The position numbers and the translations under genes are program-made. The notes beneath the pieces are model-generated. The model had not been told where the DNA came from, searched no databases, and saw nothing but the letters and a program-made list of their open reading frames with translations. 64,000 bases of DNA, taken from assembly GCF_006439395.2 (NCBI RefSeq), contig NZ_CP083950.1, positions 4,030,001 through 4,094,000 on the forward strand. Reading direction: 5' to 3'. Source of the DNA: Mesorhizobium sp. B4-1-4. Its GTDB lineage: Bacteria > Pseudomonadota > Alphaproteobacteria > Rhizobiales > Rhizobiaceae. Shown one piece after another: positions 17,483-25,538 of the stretch; position 1 is the first letter of the stretch; each line of letters starts with the position of its first letter.

Positions 17483-17563
17483 TCAAATTCCATCGCAGGC
17501 TTTGACGTAGGCAAAGGACAGGGCAAAAAACAAAATCCCTATACCCAGAAAAACAACGTCCAT
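17483..17563 (-). CDS. Possible 26-aa membrane peptide at the head of the kdp operon
   Basis: Starting at ATG 17563, the frame reads MDVVFLGIGILFFALSFAY and then VKACDGI, a single hydrophobic helix with a short charged end. An AAGGA precedes the start by about 9 nt, and the stop lies 16 nt before the kdpF start. The composition (strongly hydrophobic, then a positively charged and Cys-containing tail) resembles other short peptides found ahead of kdpF, although I cannot confirm a named family. It could be a further Kdp accessory peptide or a leader. Confidence 0.6.
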   Translation of the reverse strand: MDVVFLGIGILFFALSFAYVKACDGI

Positions 17564-17982
17564 TGTGCTTGTTCCTTGCTTCCACTTTTCTACTTCGCCC
17601 TAGCCTGGCCAGCTCGGCACCCACGTCGAAACAGTGCGCCGCACTTCAAGTGGCGGCCACGTCCGACGTTTTTCTCAAGGGGAATATGGGCCCGATCGCC
17701 ATAAAGGTTCGAGACGGCGCGAGGCGGAAAGAAATAGGAATTTCATAAAGGTTTTGCCGCCTCGTCGCCGTCAGCGAACCGGCGTTTCGATTTGGATCTG
17801 GTGGGTTGCGGCGCGCAACCACGCCTTGCGGCAAGCACTGGGTGTTCGGACGATGGCGGGCATTAACATTCGTTAGAGTGCGCTTATTCGCTGGCAAACA
17901 CCACCGCTGATGGAACAACCACCCGGCCCGCGAATTGTCGGTCGAATCTCATAAACCCGTCAGCCTGAGGTCCAGCCGCACC
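17564..17982. promoter_or_regulatory. kdp upstream region with a direct repeat
   Basis: About 420 bases without a gene, between the kdp operon (minus) and a frameshifted gene (plus). It contains two identical copies of CATAAAGGTT at 17700-17709 and 17744-17753, 44 bases apart, about four helical turns. Such spacing suits two bound regulators on one DNA face, and KdpE is the obvious candidate, but this is inference; no clear -35/-10 pair was identified. Confidence 0.4.
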
Positions 17983-18219
17983 ATGCCAAGACATTATCTC
18001 GATCTCTACAATGGCGACGGGCTGACGATGGACGGTGACGGCCAGGTCTTCGAAAACCCGCAAGCGCATGCGGCGCGAAGCGATCCGCATTCTGCCCGAC
18101 ATCGTCCGCGACGAGATGATCGAGAATGATCATACGGCCATCCCCGTCAAGGTACGCGACGAGGACGGACGCCTATCTTCGGGGCATCGCTTGTCGTCTT
18201 TTCCAGGTGGTGTGACTGA
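17983..18219 (+). pseudogene. DUF6894-like small protein, two frameshifts
   Basis: The sequence of a roughly 75-residue DUF6894-type protein can be followed through three frame segments: MPRHYLDLYNGDGLTMDGD from ATG 17983; then, after a shift near 18058, MRREAIRILPDIVRDEMIEN and VKVRDEDGR; then, after a shift back near 18173, IFGASLVVFSRW to a stop at 18219. The first shift is +1 and the second -1. The family is frequent in rhizobia and has no known function. Either a decaying gene or sequence errors. Confidence 0.6.
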
Positions 18220-18368
18220 CAGCTTTCAGCCCGAGCACCGATGACAAACGTTTCCCAATTATCATTTGTAATCGTCGCATCCCCCGCAACGCTGCACCAT
18301 GGAGCTTGAGGATGATGGAGGCGGCGATTGTTCCGAAAACGGTGCCTCCCAGGACGGAGTAGCGGCAC

Positions 18369-18566
18369 ATGGTTCGTGCAAAAGTCGACACCCAGCGTGA
18401 CGAGCGCGCCAAGCGTGAATCGCAGATCTTGATCGATGCAGAGCGGGCAGCCCGCGAGGAAAAGACAGCCAGGCTGAGAGCGCTGCGCCTTGCCGCGCGA
18501 GCGGCGAACGGACCTGAAGCGGCGAGCCCCAGGCCGGCACCCCGACACGCGCATCCGAAAGGGTGA
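18369..18566 (+). CDS. Small basic helical protein of unknown function
   Basis: A 65-residue frame starting at ATG 18369. It is rich in Arg, Ala and Glu (DERAKRESQILIDAERAARE, EKTARLRALRLAARA) and should form one long charged helix, a type seen in short rhizobial hypothetical proteins that contain EKTARLRALR. No good ribosome-binding site is visible. It lies in the decayed tract to the left of tRNA-Ser. Confidence 0.4.
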   Translation: MVRAKVDTQRDERAKRESQILIDAERAAREEKTARLRALRLAARAANGPEAASPRPAPRHAHPKG

Positions 18567-19236
18567 CGGCAAGACGCGTGCCCGACTTATGGAAGGGCTA
18601 TGTTGCGGTTGCTATGAGCGATCCGCCGATTGTGTTCTGAAATTCGCCATCATCCAGGGCTGCGCCGCATTCCCGGCTGTCTCATTCTCGGCTGTCTGGC
18701 GCTTCGCCAACAGGCGAAGGTTTGCCGCACTGTTTCCCAGAGAGACGCCGGGCTTCTCGACAACAAGGTCGGCAATATCAAGGCTGGCATCCTCGCTACT
18801 TCAAAGCCACGCGACTGACGCTGACAGGATTTGGATCGGTGACAGTACGACCTCGAACATCCCCAAGTACACCACACTAACGCAGTTCAAGGCGTACCTG
18901 AAGACGTACTTCGATACGCTTTACGCGCCGGTGTGCCGAAGTTCCTCGAACAACGTCCAACAACACTAGTTCCTCGCAGATGGCTGCTATTGCCGTCGAT
19001 GCGACAAACATCACCATGAGGTACGGCAGCGGCGGTTCGGCCTGTGGGCATGATGGACCTTAGGCGCGATCACCAAATGCCTTGGCTGGGGAAAAAAGCG
19101 AACGGCACCATGAACTGGGTGCGGATGATCGCCAGGGCGTGTTGCGGTCGCGACTCTAATGAGGCGCGAGCCCGGCTCGTTCATCTGGACTGACACTCTG
19201 GATGATCGAACCGGGCCTTCCCGCAAACGTCAAACG
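18567..19236. other. Gene-poor decayed tract
   Basis: No intact gene recognised. The only coding-like stretch is the phage-tail-like fragment at 18808-18969. The remainder gives short, unconvincing translations in all frames. Confidence 0.5.
18808..18969 (+). pseudogene. Phage tail-fibre-like fragment
   Basis: The frame reads ATDADRIWIGDSTTSN, then TTLTQFKAYLKTYFDTLYAP, and ends at a stop at 18969. The pattern of an aspartate-rich start, a T-rich stretch and a terminal YFDTLYAP resembles the linker that precedes the repeats in phage tail fibre proteins. It has no start of its own and the expected downstream part is missing, so it is at best a remnant. Confidence 0.35.
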
Positions 19237-19527
19237 TTAGCCACCCATCTTCTTTGCCATCGCGCAGAACTCTGCGTGCGACTTGTTAACAGCGGCATCG
19301 CCGCAGTCTTTCAGCACCGCCTTACGCTCATCGGGTTTCATGGCCGTCCACGCGGTCTTGAAATCCTTTTCGGATTTCATTGACTTCATGCCGGCATCGG
19401 TGAAGAACGGCGACATCTTGGCCGGGTCATCGAGTGCTGACGTGCCGCCGCTCGTAGAAGCAGCTATTGCAGTACTACCCATCATTGCGAGCGCAATTGC
19501 GCCCATACTGAGCACTTTGATGTTCAT
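19237..19527 (-). CDS. Exported small protein of unknown function
   Basis: A 96-residue protein with a clear signal peptide (MNIKVLSMGAIALAMMGSTA, cleavage after AIAA) and a strong ribosome-binding site, GGAGG, about 9 nt before ATG 19527. The mature part contains ALDDPAKMSPFFTDAGMKSM, WTAMKPDERKAVLKDC and HAEFCAMAKKMGG, with two cysteines that could form a disulfide. I do not recognise a named family. The good start and signal make it the most convincing gene of the 18-20 kb tract. Confidence 0.75.
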   Translation of the reverse strand: MNIKVLSMGAIALAMMGSTAIAASTSGGTSALDDPAKMSPFFTDAGMKSMKSEKDFKTAWTAMKPDERKAVLKDCGDAAVNKSHAEFCAMAKKMGG

Positions 19528-19960
19528 TTGAATATCCTCCGTAGGTCATTCACCAAGGTTGTGACCGTAACGGAAGAACGTGTACTGACTCGGGTCGGTT
19601 CCCGCGCGCTGCAAAACAAACTTGCGATTCGAGCTGAGCGCGTCCGGGTTGATCAGATGCCCGCCCTCTTTCTTCTGGTGACACATCAGCCGGCTACCCC
19701 GCTGCTCGGTAATCATGCACTCGGCCCTTTTGCCCAACCTGAAAGGACGTCTTTTGCCACGAGGAAGGATTCGCTAGGCGCCCGGGCCGGGGGTGTAGGG
19801 TAGGCGGAACGCCCCAAGCTCCCACCACAGTCTTGCCCGGGACCTTCTTTTCAAATAAGCAGAGAACACCCTGCGGTTTGACCGAGGAGCGGCTGTCGCC
19901 CCCCGGGTTTAATCCATGACGCGCACCGCGAAGCGCTTCCCAAGTACGCGACCGACCAAA
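19528..19960. other. Intergenic tract, no convincing gene
   Basis: A minus-strand frame at 19546-19737 (containing MCHQKKEGGHLINPDALSS) is open but has no ribosome-binding site and no recognisable family. Nothing else is seen. Confidence 0.4.
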
Positions 19961-20167
19961 TTAAGTTGATTTAATTACATAAATTGTAACAAACAGCACG
20001 CCTATCATGGCGGCCCGTGAACATAATGCCAGCCAAAGGGTTATACCGCTGTCTCTGTGGCGACGCGCTTTTTGAGAGGCGATGCTGGAAGCCCAAGCTC
20101 TAAGACCGCTGATCCAAAGACCTAATGCGATCACGCACGCAATTGAAAAGACCGCAGCCTTGATCAT
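19961..20167 (-). CDS. Possible small two-helix membrane protein
   Basis: A 68-residue frame starting at ATG 20167 with two hydrophobic stretches, AAVFSIACVIALGLWISGL and AAMIGVLFVTIYVI, separated by a basic linker (ASQKARRHRDSG). The ribosome-binding site is weak. The amphipathic layout is more protein-like than the shadow frames nearby, but no family is recognised. Confidence 0.4.
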   Translation of the reverse strand: MIKAAVFSIACVIALGLWISGLRAWASSIASQKARRHRDSGITLWLALCSRAAMIGVLFVTIYVIKST

Positions 20168-20390
20168 TGCTGCTTTTTAGGTGCCAAGAGTTAACTTTGG
20201 ATTCGAGGCAAGGCGGTGAGGCTGTGCGAGGAGACCCGTGGCAGGAGCTTGAGTGATACGAGGACAGGCGAAAGGTTGGTTGACGCGCCCGGCGATTGCT
20301 CCAGATTGGTCTAAGTAGTTGGTCGAAGCTATAATGACCAATTCCACTAACTGTTTGATTTTGCCGGCGTAAATGCCACAGTCGTGAGAA

Positions 20391-20480
20391 TGGCGGAGAG
20401 AGCGGGATTCGAACCCGCGTTACGGTTTCCCGTAAACACACTTTCCAGGCGTGCGCCTTCAACCACTCGGCCACCTCTCC
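20391..20480 (-). tRNA. tRNA-Ser (anticodon GGA)
   Basis: A 90-nt class II tRNA read on the minus strand: acceptor GGAGAGG pairs with CTCTCC, D-arm GGCCGAGTGGTTGAAGGC, anticodon loop CTGGAAA with GGA, a long variable arm (TTTACGGGAAACCGTAA) and T-loop GGTTCGAATCC, with an encoded CCA at 20393-20391. It decodes TCC/TCT. The 3' end faces the decayed tract at 17983-20390. Confidence 0.96.
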
Positions 20481-20790
20481 GTCCTTTGCCTTCGCGCCGG
20501 CCGGTTTCGCCGTGCGGGTTGGGGAGATGCATCTCCTTGGGGTTGCGGCGCGGAGCTTCCGCGCCATGGATGCCGTCCAACCAACGGGCATCCTTCCCCG
20601 GCACCTGAGCCGTCAAAGCAACAGGCGCGGGGCTCATCTAGTCGATCCCGCGCCGAATGCCAAGCCATAACGGCAGTCTATTCGCTTTGCCGACCACACA
20701 GCGTTTCGCAAAGCCGCCGTCGTACCCGAATTTGAGACGACGGCACCCGAATGATGTGCACAGGCAAGGGGCGGCTTCTTCGCCGGTTCG

Positions 20791-20946
20791 GTGATCGCCG
20801 ATGTCGCCGGGATAAGCTGCTTCGAGGGCGGTTGCGGCTATTTCGCCGCCTTCATCGGCATGGCCGGGCTGTTGGTCGGCGCCATCGCCGGCGGCATTCT
20901 CGCCGTCTGGCTCGCTCACCGGCATAGGCGTCGGCCGGCCGCATAG
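20791..20946 (+). CDS. Possible small glycine-rich membrane protein, maybe truncated
   Basis: The frame reads ISCFEGGCGYFAAFIGMAG, then LLVGAIAGGILAVWLAHRHR, and ends at TAG 20946. It is one long hydrophobic glycine-rich segment with a basic tail. No ATG lies upstream in frame; the GTG at 20791 is the only candidate start, and the frame is open for a few residues before it, so the true N-terminus may be lost. Family unknown. Confidence 0.35.
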   Translation: MIADVAGISCFEGGCGYFAAFIGMAGLLVGAIAGGILAVWLAHRHRRRPAA

Positions 20947-21091
20947 GGCCGGTGGCATAGGAAGAGAAAGCCCGAGCCTTCAAATTCGCGTATCGCGGTT
21001 GCGGGCAAGCCATACCCATTCTATTTCTCGTTTCGGGACACGTGCCGGAGGTTCCTGGGAAGCGTCCAGGATGGGCCGGGGGAGGGCTTTG

Positions 21092-21415
21092 ATGTTTCGT
21101 TTCATCTTTCGTCTTGCTGCCATGGTCGCGCTGTCGGTTTCCGTCATCATGGCGGTGCTCGATACCACCCGCACGGTGGCGGCTTCGGCCCTTGTGCTGA
21201 CCCCGCTGAACGCCAGCTGGCTGGCCGTCTCGCCGGACACAAGGGCGGCCTTCGAAACCTTCGTCCGCGCCAAAGCCAGTCCACTGCTGTGGGATGGCGC
21301 CATTGCCTGGGTGCTCAACCAGCCGGGATTTGCCGTGTTCGCGGTGCTGGCCTTCCTGCTCTACGCCATCGGCTACAAGCGGCAGCGGCGTGCAGGTCAG
21401 TTCGCCGCCAACTGA
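21092..21415 (+). CDS. Two-helix membrane protein of unknown function
   Basis: A 107-residue protein starting at ATG 21092, which has GGAGGG 7 nt upstream. It has a first hydrophobic segment FRLAAMVALSVSVIMAVLD, a loop (TTRTVAASALVLTPLNASWL), then a second segment FAVFAVLAFLLYAIGY and a basic end (KRQRRAG). The upstream in-frame starts lack a ribosome-binding site. I do not recognise a named family. It precedes the nucleoside-binding protein gene by about 200 nt. Confidence 0.7.
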   Translation: MFRFIFRLAAMVALSVSVIMAVLDTTRTVAASALVLTPLNASWLAVSPDTRAAFETFVRAKASPLLWDGAIAWVLNQPGFAVFAVLAFLLYAIGYKRQRRAGQFAAN

Positions 21416-21621
21416 TCCGCAAGGACCAAACTGCCGGCACGGCTTGCCCTTGGCACGCTTTTCCAAACGTTCAAAATTCCGCGTGAATTTTGTTTCGGGC
21501 CGTGCCAGATTGCCGCCGAGCGGGAGGTCAGTACACTCCTGGCTGACGTCGCATGCCTGCCGCAGAACCGGACAGGCGGGCGGGGCGTAACGGAAAAAAT
21601 AACCGACAGGGTGTGGATCAC

Positions 21622-22611
21622 ATGAAACGTATCGTTCTCGGCCTTCTGGCCGCAACCGCAATGGTTCTTCCGGCTTTTGCCGCGGATGTCCAGCCGGCCA
21701 TCCTCTATGATCTGGGCGGCAAGTTCGACAAATCGTTCAACGAAGCGGCCTATCACGGCGCCGAGAAGTTCAAGACCGAGACCGGCACGCCCTATGTCGA
21801 ATTCGAGGTGTCCAATGCCTCGCAGCGCGAGCAGGCGCTGCGCCGCTTCGCCGAGGACGGCCACAACCCGATCGTCATGGCCGGCTTCGCCTGGGAGGAT
21901 GCGCTGAAGAAGGTCGCGGCCGAATATCCCGATCTCAACTTCGCCATCATCGACGATGCCGTCGACCTGCCCAATGTCCGCTCGCTGGTGTTCAAGGAGA
22001 ACGAAGGCTCCTACCTCGTCGGCATCATGGCGGCGATGGCCTCGAAGTCGAAGAAGGTCTCCTTCGTCGGCGGCATGGACATCCCGCTGATCCGCAAATT
22101 CGAATGCGGCTATGTCGGTGGCGCCAAGGCGGCCGGTGCGACGGAAGTGATCCAGAATATGACCGGCGACACGCCGGCCGCCTGGAACGATCCGGCCAAG
22201 GGCGGCGAAATCGCCAAGACGCAGATCGACCAGGGCTCCGACGTGGTCTACGCCGCGGCCGGCGGCACCGGCGTCGGCGTGCTGCAGGCGGCGGCTGATG
22301 CCGGCAAGCTCGGCATCGGAGTTGATTCCAACCAGAACGGCCTGCAGCCCGGCAAGGTGCTGACTTCGATGATGAAGCGCGTCGACGTCGCAGTCTACAC
22401 CGCCTTCATGGACGGCAAGAACGGCACTTTCAAGGGCGGCGTCGAAAACCTCGGCCTCAAGGAAGGCGGCGTCGACTACGCCATGGACGACAACAACAAG
22501 GCGCTGGTGACCGATGCGATGAAGGCCGCGGTCGAGAAGGCCAAGGCCGACATTATCGCCGGCAAGATTCAGGTGCACGACTACACGGCCGACAACGCCT
22601 GTCCCTATTGA
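21622..22611 (+). CDS. BMP family nucleoside-binding protein of an ABC importer
   Basis: Periplasmic substrate-binding protein of the BMP/PnrA family, 329 residues. Signal peptide MKRIVLGLLAATAMVLPAFA is followed by the ligand-binding core: LYDLGGKFDKSFNEAAYHGA, GFAWEDALKKVAAEYPDLNF, SFVGGMDIPLIRKFECGYVGG, VVYAAAGGTGVGVLQAA and GVDSNQNGLQPGKVL. The family binds purine and other nucleosides. The start ATG 21622 is chosen from the signal peptide. It probably serves the ABC ATPase and permeases at 24009-27647, from which three unrelated genes separate it. Confidence 0.92.
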   Translation: MKRIVLGLLAATAMVLPAFAADVQPAILYDLGGKFDKSFNEAAYHGAEKFKTETGTPYVEFEVSNASQREQALRRFAEDGHNPIVMAGFAWEDALKKVAAEYPDLNFAIIDDAVDLPNVRSLVFKENEGSYLVGIMAAMASKSKKVSFVGGMDIPLIRKFECGYVGGAKAAGATEVIQNMTGDTPAAWNDPAKGGEIAKTQIDQGSDVVYAAAGGTGVGVLQAAADAGKLGIGVDSNQNGLQPGKVLTSMMKRVDVAVYTAFMDGKNGTFKGGVENLGLKEGGVDYAMDDNNKALVTDAMKAAVEKAKADIIAGKIQVHDYTADNACPY

Positions 22612-22642
22612 TCGGTAGCGCTCTCCAGCCATGATTTTGCAG

Positions 22643-22675
22643 ACCGCCGGGCGAAAGCCCGGCGGTTTGTTCTTG
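22643..22675 (+). terminator. Intrinsic terminator after the BMP gene
   Basis: Perfect 10-bp stem ACCGCCGGGC / GCCCGGCGGT closed by a GAAA tetraloop and followed by TTTGTTCTT, 31 nt after the stop codon. Confidence 0.9.
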
Positions 22676-22710
22676 CTGGATGGGGCGACGCTTCAATCCG
22701 TCCGGAGGGA

Positions 22711-23190
22711 ATGACATTCGAGAGAGCGATGCAGCCGACAATCGAACCCATGCAGGACCACGACATCGAGACCGTGGCGCGGCTGCGCCTCGCGGCCTTT
22801 TTCGAAGGCACGGGAAGGACGCTTGAAGACGATGCGGCAGGACTTCGAAAATTGCTTGCAGGCGACGGGTTCGAGGCGGCCCTAGTCGTCCGGATTGACG
22901 GTGTGCCGGTCGGCAGCTGCCTGTTGGTGCGCGACGAATTGGAACCGGCGCACGATCTGACGCCTTGGCTGGCGGGCCTTGTCGTCGACATCCCGCATCG
23001 AGGCAAAGGGATTGGCACGACGCTGGTCAATGCGATCGAAGCGCATGCGGCCTCCGTCGGTGTCGAGACGCTTTATCTCTACACCTGGGAAGCGCGCGAC
23101 TTCTACGCGGCTCTTGGCTGGACTTGGGTGGAGACATTCGAGCAGGATGGCGAGACGATGCTGCTGATGTCGCGTGGACTTGGCCTATAA
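22711..23190 (+). CDS. GNAT family N-acetyltransferase
   Basis: About 159 residues with a complete GNAT fold: VARLRLAAFFEGTGR, GDGFEAALVVRIDGVPVGSC in beta strands 2-3, and the acetyl-CoA loop LVVDIPHRGKGIGTTLVNAI (R/Q-x-x-G-x-G/A) near residue 100, then YLYTWEARDFYAALGWTWVE. The substrate is unknown. The start is uncertain: ATG 22711 sits only two bases after a GGAGG; ATG 22729 is an alternative. Its 3' end overlaps the converging gene by 6 nt. Confidence 0.85.
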   Translation: MTFERAMQPTIEPMQDHDIETVARLRLAAFFEGTGRTLEDDAAGLRKLLAGDGFEAALVVRIDGVPVGSCLLVRDELEPAHDLTPWLAGLVVDIPHRGKGIGTTLVNAIEAHAASVGVETLYLYTWEARDFYAALGWTWVETFEQDGETMLLMSRGLGL

Positions 23191-23571
23191 CCTTCCCATC
23201 AGATAGCCGAACACGAAGACAGCAATCAGCGCAGCGGCAACGATCATCCCGCACCGGCCGCCAAGAGAATGCACACCGAACCCATGTGGCTTCCGGGCAA
23301 GACCATGGATCACCGGCTTGACGTCGTCCAGGCCGGCGGCGCGCATCTGCGGCAGTTCGGCAATGCGTGTGGTGATCAGCCGCCACCGATCGTCGCCGCC
23401 CGACGGCACGGCACGGTCGAAAATGTGCATGCGCTCGGCAAGCCGTATCACCGCATCGCGGAAGGCTGGGTCGATCTCCAGGTCACGCTCGGCCCGTTGG
23501 CGCTCCACGTCGTTCATCAGGCCAAGCACATAGTCCCCAGCCCTTGCCATGCGGTCGCCCTCCCCGGCCAT
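23185..23571 (-). CDS. Anti-sigma-factor-like single-span membrane protein
   Basis: A 128-residue protein with the N-terminal pattern of RskA/ChrR-type anti-sigma factors (AGDYVLGLMNDVERQRAERD, LEIDPAFRDAVIRLAERM) and one C-terminal membrane helix (CGMIVAAALIAVFVFGYLMG). The usual periplasmic domain after the helix is missing, so it is a shortened form. The start ATG 23571 has a GGAGG 6 nt upstream. No sigma factor gene is adjacent; any partner must be elsewhere. It probably forms a transcript with the slyX gene just upstream. Confidence 0.7.
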   Translation of the reverse strand: MAGEGDRMARAGDYVLGLMNDVERQRAERDLEIDPAFRDAVIRLAERMHIFDRAVPSGGDDRWRLITTRIAELPQMRAAGLDDVKPVIHGLARKPHGFGVHSLGGRCGMIVAAALIAVFVFGYLMGRL

Positions 23572-23585
23572 GGCTCCCCTCCACC

Positions 23586-23795
23586 CTACCAGTGCGGGGG
23601 TTTGGTCACCGGCACGTCTGACCCCGCTTGCTCCTCGAGCGCCAGGAAACGCTCGGTCAGCGCGTCGAGCTTACGCTGCATGCGCTCTATCACCGTCCAC
23701 TGCTCGGCGATCTGGCCCGACAGTTCCTCGATGGTCTTTTCCTGCTCGGCGGCGCGGATTTCCAGCGTCGTCAGCCGGTCGGCAGGCGTGGTCAT
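23586..23795 (-). CDS. slyX: SlyX family protein
   Basis: A 69-residue protein that is almost entirely one coiled coil (RLTTLEIRAAEQEKTIEELS, QIAEQWTVIERMQRKLDALT), ending in the family's ...PVTKPPHW tail. The SlyX family is widespread in proteobacteria and has no established biochemical role. It lies 14 nt upstream of the anti-sigma-like gene. Confidence 0.85.
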   Translation of the reverse strand: MTTPADRLTTLEIRAAEQEKTIEELSGQIAEQWTVIERMQRKLDALTERFLALEEQAGSDVPVTKPPHW

Positions 23796-24008
23796 GCAAA
23801 GTCCCCAGTTTATACCGCGATGCCTTGCGCCGCGGTTTCAATTCGGCTTCGCCATACTAGCGAATGTGAGAGCTTCGGACACGTTCGAAATTGACAAGCG
23901 CGCGCGGATTTGTCGAGAGTGGACGCTGCTCCGGCCAATTGGCATGGGCGGAGCGTCATGCTAGGCATTTTGACCAAGCGATAAAAAAATAAGAGTGGGA
24001 AAGGCTGC

Positions 24009-25538
24009 ATGGCGCAAGCCGCAATCGAACTGATCGGCATCAACAAGAGTTTTGGCGCCGTGCGTGCCAACCGCGACATCAATCTGGAGATCGCGCGCGG
24101 CACCATCCACGGCATCGTCGGCGAAAATGGCGCCGGCAAGTCGACGCTGATGTCGATCCTCTACGGTTTCTACCAGGCCGACGGCGGCGAAATCCGCGTC
24201 GGCGGCAAGCCGGCATCGATCAAGACGCCCAACGACGCGATCGCGCTCGGTATCGGCATGGTGCACCAGCATTTCATGCTGGTCGACAATTTCTCGGTGC
24301 TGGAGAACATCATTCTCGGCGCCGAAAACGATGCGCTCTTGAAGAGCAGCATCGCCAAGGCGCGTTCCGAGCTGGAGCGGCTGGAGCGCGAATACGGGCT
24401 GGAAGTCGATCCCGACGCGATCATCGAGGAACTGCCGGTCGGCCTGCAGCAGCGTGTCGAAATTCTCAAGGCGCTCTATCGCGGCGCCGAGATCCTGATC
24501 CTCGACGAGCCAACGGGCGTGCTGACGCCTGCCGAGGCCGATCATCTGTTCCGCATCCTCAAGCAGCTGAAGGAACAGGGCAAGACGGTGGTTCTGATCA
24601 CCCACAAGCTGCGCGAGATCATGGCCATCACCGACACCGTGTCGGTCATGCGCCAAGGGACGATGGTAGCGACCCGGGAGACGAAGAAAACCACCGTCGA
24701 GGAACTGGCCGAACTGATGGTCGGGCGCCGTGTGCTTCTGCGGGTCGAAAAGGGCGAAGCGGAAGCCGGTGCCGTCAAGCTCGCGGTCAAGAACCTGACG
24801 GTCAGGGATTCCCGTGGCGTCACCATGGTCGACGACATCTCCTTCGACGTGCGCGCCGGCGAGATCGTCGGCATCGCCGGCGTCGCCGGCAACGGCCAAT
24901 CCGAGCTGCTCGAGGCGATTTCCGGCATCAGACATGCCGTTTCAGGCTCGGTCATGCTCGACGACAAGCCGATCGACCTGACGGGCAAGGCCGATCCCGG
25001 CGAATTGCGCGACCGCGGCCTCGCGCATGTGCCGGAGGACCGCCATCATGTCGGGCTGGTGCTGGCCTTCGAGGAGAACGAGAATTCCATTCTCGGCTAT
25101 CACGACGACCCCCGCTATCTCAAAGGGCCATTCCTCAATGTCGACGCCATCATGGCCGATGCGAAGGACAAGATCGAGAAATACGATATCCGTCCCGGCA
25201 ATCCGCGCCTGAAGACCGCCAATTTTTCAGGCGGCAACCAGCAGAAGATCGTGCTGGCGCGGGAGATGGAACAGGATCCCGGCGTGCTGATCGTCGGCCA
25301 GCCGACGCGCGGCGTCGATGTCGGCGCCATCGAATTCATCCACAAGCGCCTGATCGCCATGCGCGACCAGGGCAAGGCCGTGCTGGTGGTGTCGGTCGAG
25401 CTCGACGAAATCCGCTCGCTCTCCGACCGCATCCTGGTGATGTTTGCCGGCCGCATCGTCGGCGAACGCGGCCCCGAAGCCACCGAAGGCGAGCTCGGCC
25501 TGCTCATGGCCGGGGTCGAGCAGGAGGCCGCCGCATGA
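24009..25538 (+). CDS. Nucleoside ABC transporter ATP-binding protein (duplicated)
   Basis: A 509-residue ATPase made of two fused ABC domains, as in sugar and BMP-type nucleoside importers. The first has Walker A GENGAGKSTL near residue 38, a divergent signature LPVGLQQRVEI and Walker B ILILDEPTGVLTP. The second has a degenerate Walker A (GVAGNGQSELL) and a good signature FSGGNQQKIVLAREM, then VLIVGQPTRGVDVGA. It overlaps the first permease gene by 4 nt (ATGA). Confidence 0.95.
   Translation: MAQAAIELIGINKSFGAVRANRDINLEIARGTIHGIVGENGAGKSTLMSILYGFYQADGGEIRVGGKPASIKTPNDAIALGIGMVHQHFMLVDNFSVLENIILGAENDALLKSSIAKARSELERLEREYGLEVDPDAIIEELPVGLQQRVEILKALYRGAEILILDEPTGVLTPAEADHLFRILKQLKEQGKTVVLITHKLREIMAITDTVSVMRQGTMVATRETKKTTVEELAELMVGRRVLLRVEKGEAEAGAVKLAVKNLTVRDSRGVTMVDDISFDVRAGEIVGIAGVAGNGQSELLEAISGIRHAVSGSVMLDDKPIDLTGKADPGELRDRGLAHVPEDRHHVGLVLAFEENENSILGYHDDPRYLKGPFLNVDAIMADAKDKIEKYDIRPGNPRLKTANFSGGNQQKIVLAREMEQDPGVLIVGQPTRGVDVGAIEFIHKRLIAMRDQGKAVLVVSVELDEIRSLSDRILVMFAGRIVGERGPEATEGELGLLMAGVEQEAAA

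Noticed and set aside
19546..19737. Minus-strand frame containing MCHQKKEGGHLINPDALSS
   Set aside because: No start with a ribosome-binding site, no recognised family, and it lies in a decayed tract; not enough support for a gene.
17983..20390. Attachment-site duplication of the tRNA-Ser 3' end
   Set aside because: I looked for the last 16-18 bases of the tRNA on the left side and did not find a second copy, so no att site is claimed.
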